Source: Rhodamnia argentea
Taxonomy: Eukaryota > Streptophyta > Magnoliopsida > Myrtales > Myrtaceae
Assembly: GCF_020921035.1 (NCBI RefSeq)
Contig: NC_063150.1
Location: 31,481,826 to 31,545,825 of the forward strand
Reading direction: 5' to 3'
Length of the DNA: 64,000 bases
A program made the translations under genes and the position numbers. Under the pieces are notes generated by a model. It was not told the DNA's origin and searched no databases. It saw nothing but the letters and a program-made list of their open reading frames with translations. Shown here piece after piece: positions 59,402 to 64,000 of the stretch; the first letter of the stretch is position 1; every line of letters begins with the position of its first letter.

Positions 59402-60090
59402 GGGAAAAATTACCATAAAAGTCATCAACCTATTGTAATTGTGCCAATTTAGTCCTAAACTTTTTTTTTATGTCGATTCAATCCTAAACCTTTTACAATT
59501 GTACCAATTCAGTCCATTCGGCGAACTTTGACCGTCCAACGCAAATATGAATTTTTGCCGGCCGGCAACATAATATTTTAATAAATTTTTGAATTTTTTT
59601 ATTATCTTTGTCTTTTCTTTTTTTCCTTCCCTTTCCCTTTTCCCCTCCTACCTCCAGTTGAACGCCAGACCTCGGTGACTGGCCAGAGGACAACCAGTGA
59701 GGCTCTTGCTAGTCCAGATCTTGCCTTGCCTAGCCATGGCAAGACTCAACCTCGCAATCGTTGGGTGGGGCTCGGCCGTCCTCACTCGGCGACGGCGAGG
59801 TCGAGCCTCACCACAGCCAGGCAAGGCTCGATCTCGCTAGCCCAAATCTGGTGAGGATAGCCTTGCTCGGCCATAGCTAAATTAAAAAATTAAAAAAATT
59901 ATTAAAATATTATGTCATTAGCCAACCGATGTCCACGTCAAGTGTGTGTGTCGGCTGGCCAAAATTCTTCGGATGGATTGAATTGACATAATTGTAAAAA
60001 TTTTAGGACTAAAATCAAAACAAAAAAATAATTTAGGGCTGAATTGACACGATTGTAATAGATTTAGGAATTTTTTTGATAATTTTTCCC
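59402..60090. mobile_element. Long-terminal-inverted-repeat element (MITE/MULE-like), copy B
   Basis: The left end GGGAAAAATTACCATAAAAG and the right end reversed, GGGAAAAATTATCAAAAAAA, pair. Inverted similarity continues about 130 bp through 'attgta(a/c)(a)(t)(t)gt(g/a)ccaatt' and 'ttcagtccattc(g)g' phrases. The GC-rich core (59650-59880) has 'ggcgaggtcgagcctcacc' words. It is flanked by GTAACTT and GTAATTT, a 7-bp near-repeat. No coding frame. Confidence 0.8.
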
Positions 60091-60493
60091 GTAATTTGTG
60101 GATTCTTCGCGAGCCGAATATCCAGACTTAACCTGTTCACGTTCGCGGGCCTTACAGAGCTTTCATATTGAATGGATGGGTCAAGTTCAATGCACTTAGA
60201 ATGCAGCCTACAAAGCTTTAAAATCGAAAGCCCAAAAGAGGCCGACCGAACACGCGAGCAAGTCTACCTCGTCCTCCAGCTCTAGGGCTCCGATTCGACC
60301 AGCTTCGCCCCCTTCTTCTTCTTCTTCTTCTTCTTCTTCCTTCTTTCAACGGCAAGATCGCTGGAAGAACGACGCGACAGGCGATCCGGACAGCCAGCGC
60401 GATTCGCCACTTAAAAAACGTGCGTTTCAGATCGCAAACCTCGGGCTGACGAGCGATTTTGGCGGGCCCCGGTCATTTCGTAGATATCTCGAG
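60091..60493. promoter_or_regulatory. Upstream region and 5' UTR of the alpha-crystallin-domain gene
   Basis: Includes a (CTT)n run (60311-60339). The transcript leader probably begins near here and ends at the AT of the split start codon at 60494-60495. Confidence 0.5.
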
Positions 60494-62878
60494 ATGTGAG
60501 TATGAATGAAGCTCTTTTTTCCGCATGATTTTTGTGCTCGGAAAGCGAGTTCAGAGAGTGAAATTGCTGATGTGGTCGTATCAAATGTGAGAAGTGGTAT
60601 TGGACATTTGATCCTCAGCCTTGGTATGAGTTGCAATTCGTGAGCTCTGTTGGACTGTTGAGCAGGTGCAGCTTAAAACAGGGGGCTTTATTACTGGGTG
60701 GCTAGTTTTTCTACTACATAAGTTGGGTTCACAACCTAGAGTTCTACCATTCATTGTTTGAGGACGAGGGATCATGTCTTTGAGATTCAAATTTCTCGTG
60801 ATTCTTGAGCCATCCATCACCATTTATTTAGGTCGAGTTAAACATATAATGGGTGGGTATAATCAGTTTACAATGGCAGCTAGAAAGTTACTGTTTCGCA
60901 GAAAGAAGCCGATGTGAGCTGTAGATTTTCACTCTGTAATAATCCTTTTCAACTGTTTTTGTAGAGGAAAGCCTACCTTTGTCATGTTAGTGTCTGAAAT
61001 CCGTAGATCGGAATATGGACAAGGGAGAGATATTTGTATATTGACCAAAGTGCAGGGGTCTGCGCTGCAGTTTTATCTTTATGGATAATAGGAGAAGCTG
61101 AATAGAATATATCTAATCCATTTTGTTAAAAGATAATTCTGTTTATCAGTATAGGTCGTTTCAGGGGTATACTTGTATACAGTCACATTGTGTATAGCAT
61201 AACTAGAAACTGGATAGTGCTGTTTCAAACCACCCTCTAATCTTCTAGTTTCACATGATATCAATGTCACAAAGAGACATTGAAGCTCTAATTTGTTTCA
61301 GATGACTTTAGGGCTTGTTCGATAAGCTTGGTTGATGACCTTAAACATAATTGAGTTAAATAATTCAATTAAGTCAAAAAAATCACTTAATCTGGTAAGT
61401 GAGGGAGGGTAAATAGAATTTTTCTAAATATATTGACACCAATAATGGTCTTTTTTTTTCTATTTTAGGTAAGAGACTAATGATATTCAGCTATTTAATT
61501 ATCATTAAACAACTTTTTAATTGTATTTTCAGCACTTAAAATTATCAACACTTAAAATTCAATACTTGAATTGTTAACACTTAATTTTCGGTTTTACCAA
61601 ACAGGCCTTTTGTGTCATGGATATTTTTTAGTAGGGTTAAAATGAGGAGAGGGAGAATACTTTGATAGGCACTGATTTATCATGAGATTCTGCTTTATTG
61701 TTGAACTTATTATCAAGTCTATCCTATGTTTTGTGAATCCCTTTCAGAGCTAATGTTGATCTGAAAAATTTGTTGGTGATGTGCTTGAATTCTTCTTATA
61801 TGAAACTGAAGTATTGTATGAAAATTCAAGAAGTTGGTTGGTACTATTATCCTATTCATGAAATTTCGCATGTCTGAGCACTTCTTGGTTATTTTTTAAC
61901 TTATATAGGTCATCAAGAGGAAAGACAAATAATGGAACCGAGCAGCACATAAACCCGCAGCTGCCAATCCTCGATGTTGCACCTCTCAATAGCGTGCCAT
62001 ATTTTGGTCCACCTATATCACAAAGCAATGTTGTTCCCTCACAGCCGGAGATGGAGGCAGAAGCTGTGGAAAATGTTGGGCCCTCCCTCATGTATTTCCC
62101 CTCTCATTCTACAGAAGAGTGGGACAAACTGCTTGCCGCCACTAAATCTGGGGTTGGACTGGTTGGCAGTGCAGCTATGGGAAAGATGGGACCAGTGGTT
62201 GGAGCAGTAGACATTGGAGAATGCGAGGACTCTTACCTGTTTAGGGTCTCCCTTCCTGGAGTCTCAAGGGATGAAAGTATGTATTGGTACCTTGTTACTT
62301 ATTAATTTCTTCGCTTCACAGCTTATACTTTACTTTATTTTATTAGGAGAGATTCGTAAATTTGAAATGCTTAAACTTGATTTACTATGTTGGAGCGAAT
62401 AAACTTATGTTGCAGCATGATCATATATTTGCTGATGTCGCTGAAAGTTATGAGGATCAGTAGTGAGATCTCTTCAAATTGAAGTTAGCCATATACTCTT
62501 GAATTGTGCACTCAGAAGTCACTTGTATAATCTGGATGCTGTGATGTTCTGAGACTTGTTGCAAAGTGAATTTTCTGATTCCGTTTGCTCATGTCATGAA
62601 GTTTTCTGTTTTGAAGCTGATCATTTTTTGCTCATGCAGAGGATTTCAGATGTGATGTGGAGCCTGATGGAAAAATATTCATAAAAGGAGTAACAACTAC
62701 TGGTGAGAAGACAATTGTGAAGAATTCCCAAATTTTCAAGATGACGCAAAACTTATGCCCACCTGGACACTTCTCGATCTCGTTTCAGCTACCAGGTCCT
62801 GTTAATCATCAACAGCTAACTGGTTTTTTTGGTACTAATGGGATTTTAGAAGGTATTGTAAAGAAGAGGCACTACTAG
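60494..62878 (+). CDS. Alpha-crystallin/HSP20-domain protein of IDM2/IDM3 type, start codon split by an intron
   Basis: Coding exons 60494-60495 (bases AT), 61909-62276 and 62640-62878 join to 202 residues. The first intron has donor GTGAGT after AT and acceptor TATAG before G, which restores ATG TCA TCA AGA ([10 protein letters not shown]). No in-frame ATG occurs in exon 2 until residue about 49 ([10 protein letters not shown]), so a split ATG is the best reading. The body has '[18 protein letters not shown]', '[20 protein letters not shown]' and the alpha-crystallin part 'FRVSLPGV', '[20 protein letters not shown]', '[18 protein letters not shown]', '[10 protein letters not shown]'. In Arabidopsis, IDM2/IDM3 bind IDM1 to guide active DNA demethylation against silencing. 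Assignment to that family is from memory; the function is inferred. Confidence 0.8.
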
Positions 62879-64000
62879 AGCTCTCTGTAAGAGCACAGGC
62901 AAGAGCATCACACTGTTTTAGCTGTCAATCATGATGCAGATGTAGGTTTCATTGATTTAGAAAGAAGGATAGAAAAGAGTGCTTCGACTTTTAGAGTCTC
63001 CTCGAGGGCATGAGGACTGGCCCTCGAGTGCGTGTGTTCTTCACCGCCTCTCTTTTCACTGCAGAAGTCTGTTCTGCTGTTTTAAGTCTACGCATGGTTT
63101 AGAGAGCTGAGATTGTTTTTCGCTCCTGTCTTAACTTGATGAATGCTAGGAAGAATGCCAATTGCAAGAGCCTTCCATGTAGATAATGTCACATAGCGGA
63201 CCATGGTGTCACGCTTAGGTGGCCTCATTTTCAGAGCATGTTCACGATTGCAGCAAACAACATATGATTAACATGTGACTTCATTGTTTACATCACATTA
63301 TGAGTGTTGCTTTTGAAGTCCTTTTTTCCTGGTTGCAAGTAATGATACTTATCAGTCAGGATAGTCTTTATGATTCCCACTTACGTGTGCTTGGGGTAGC
63401 AGCACATGATAGTTTACGAGCATTCTACTGAACATTTCCAAGACTTGACGGCCAAACTCAAATTCATGGAAGGTTCTCGCCCTCCCTTGGGTTTGTTTTC
63501 CGGGTGATCTGGTTAAAAGGGAAGAGAGTTACAATATGATCACCGTATCCCCAATTTTTTTGTTTTCTTTTACACGATTGTTCGACACTTGATTACAACA
63601 ACTCGTCACATCGTCATAAATCAATGTAATGGCGTACTACGACATTTTAGTACATTTTTACACCCAATTACGATGACACGTTGTGATGATGATGAACGGT
63701 ACATCCGAGATGCCACAAAAATGTCCTGGCACAGCCACGCCCTAGCGATTTCCAGATTTCTAGTAATGATATACGGGATACCAATGTAACTTAGAGACAC
63801 ATTCCCCCTGGATGAGGAGATGATGATTCATAGATCAATACTTTCAGGAAGTTGATTTACTACGGAGGATGCAAATTCGATTCACTACATCGTCGCTTGT
63901 CGCCAATATTTCCCCAAAGGAAAACGCATCGAATTCGCCCAATTCCTGCGTCTTATACATCATATCCGTTCTAGTCCCCCAAATTATGTAAAAAGAAATT
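62879..64000. other. 3' UTR and right-edge intergenic DNA
   Basis: Contains a perfect 9-bp inverted pair CTCGAGGGC/GCCCTCGAG (63001-63009, 63020-63028) in the transcript tail. No gene was seen up to the edge. Confidence 0.5.

Overview
The window is eudicot nuclear DNA. It has multi-exon genes with GT-AG introns, AT-rich intergenic DNA, SSRs, LTR retrotransposon remnants and MITE-like elements. Every recognised gene has a flowering-plant counterpart. The 'share a phrase, invert it' MITEs with GC-rich cores suggest a woody rosid, possibly Myrtaceae, but that is inference. No bacterial, viral or organellar gene was seen.

Layout. 1-2843: decayed Ty1/copia element (minus strand) with its 5' LTR, lying in or beyond an intron of the next gene. 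3798-10445 (minus): first four coding exons of NO VEIN (NOV); the rest lies off the left edge. 11965-26820: a locally duplicated block. Copy 1 has an ERCC1 pseudogene, split by a roughly 3-kb solo LTR, followed by a membrane RING-finger gene. Copy 2 has the same upstream block joined directly to a truncated RING paralog. Copy 3 has the upstream block and an intact nine-exon ERCC1 gene. 27594-30603 (minus): six-exon transmembrane receptor-like kinase. 31533-31972 and 33607-34277: two inverted-repeat elements of different families. 35610-38514 (minus): three-exon ALG13, with a 386-bp tandem duplication in an intron. 40362-44055 (plus): LUL4-type RING E3 ligase. 47026-48564 (plus): heavy-metal-associated isoprenylated protein. 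50237-52805 (plus): six-exon signal peptidase subunit SPC22. 55440-56201 (plus): NF-YC transcription factor. 57380-58420 (minus): two decayed alpha-crystallin-domain exon copies. 59402-60090: another inverted-repeat element. 60494-62878 (plus): intact alpha-crystallin-domain gene of IDM2/IDM3 type, whose start codon appears to be split by an intron.

The genes do not form one pathway. They are ordinary housekeeping and regulatory loci: DNA repair, N-glycosylation, signal peptide cleavage, ubiquitination, transcription, and possibly active DNA demethylation. The most interesting structure is the ERCC1/RING block. There a repair-gene promoter has been copied three times, one ERCC1 copy has died, and the promoter copy in the middle now sits in front of a RING-gene fragment. 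I found nothing I can honestly call a new biological system. The strongest leads are the promoter capture, the split start codon, the degenerate RING with a long hairpin in its reading frame, and the MITE pair with apparent 7-bp target duplications.
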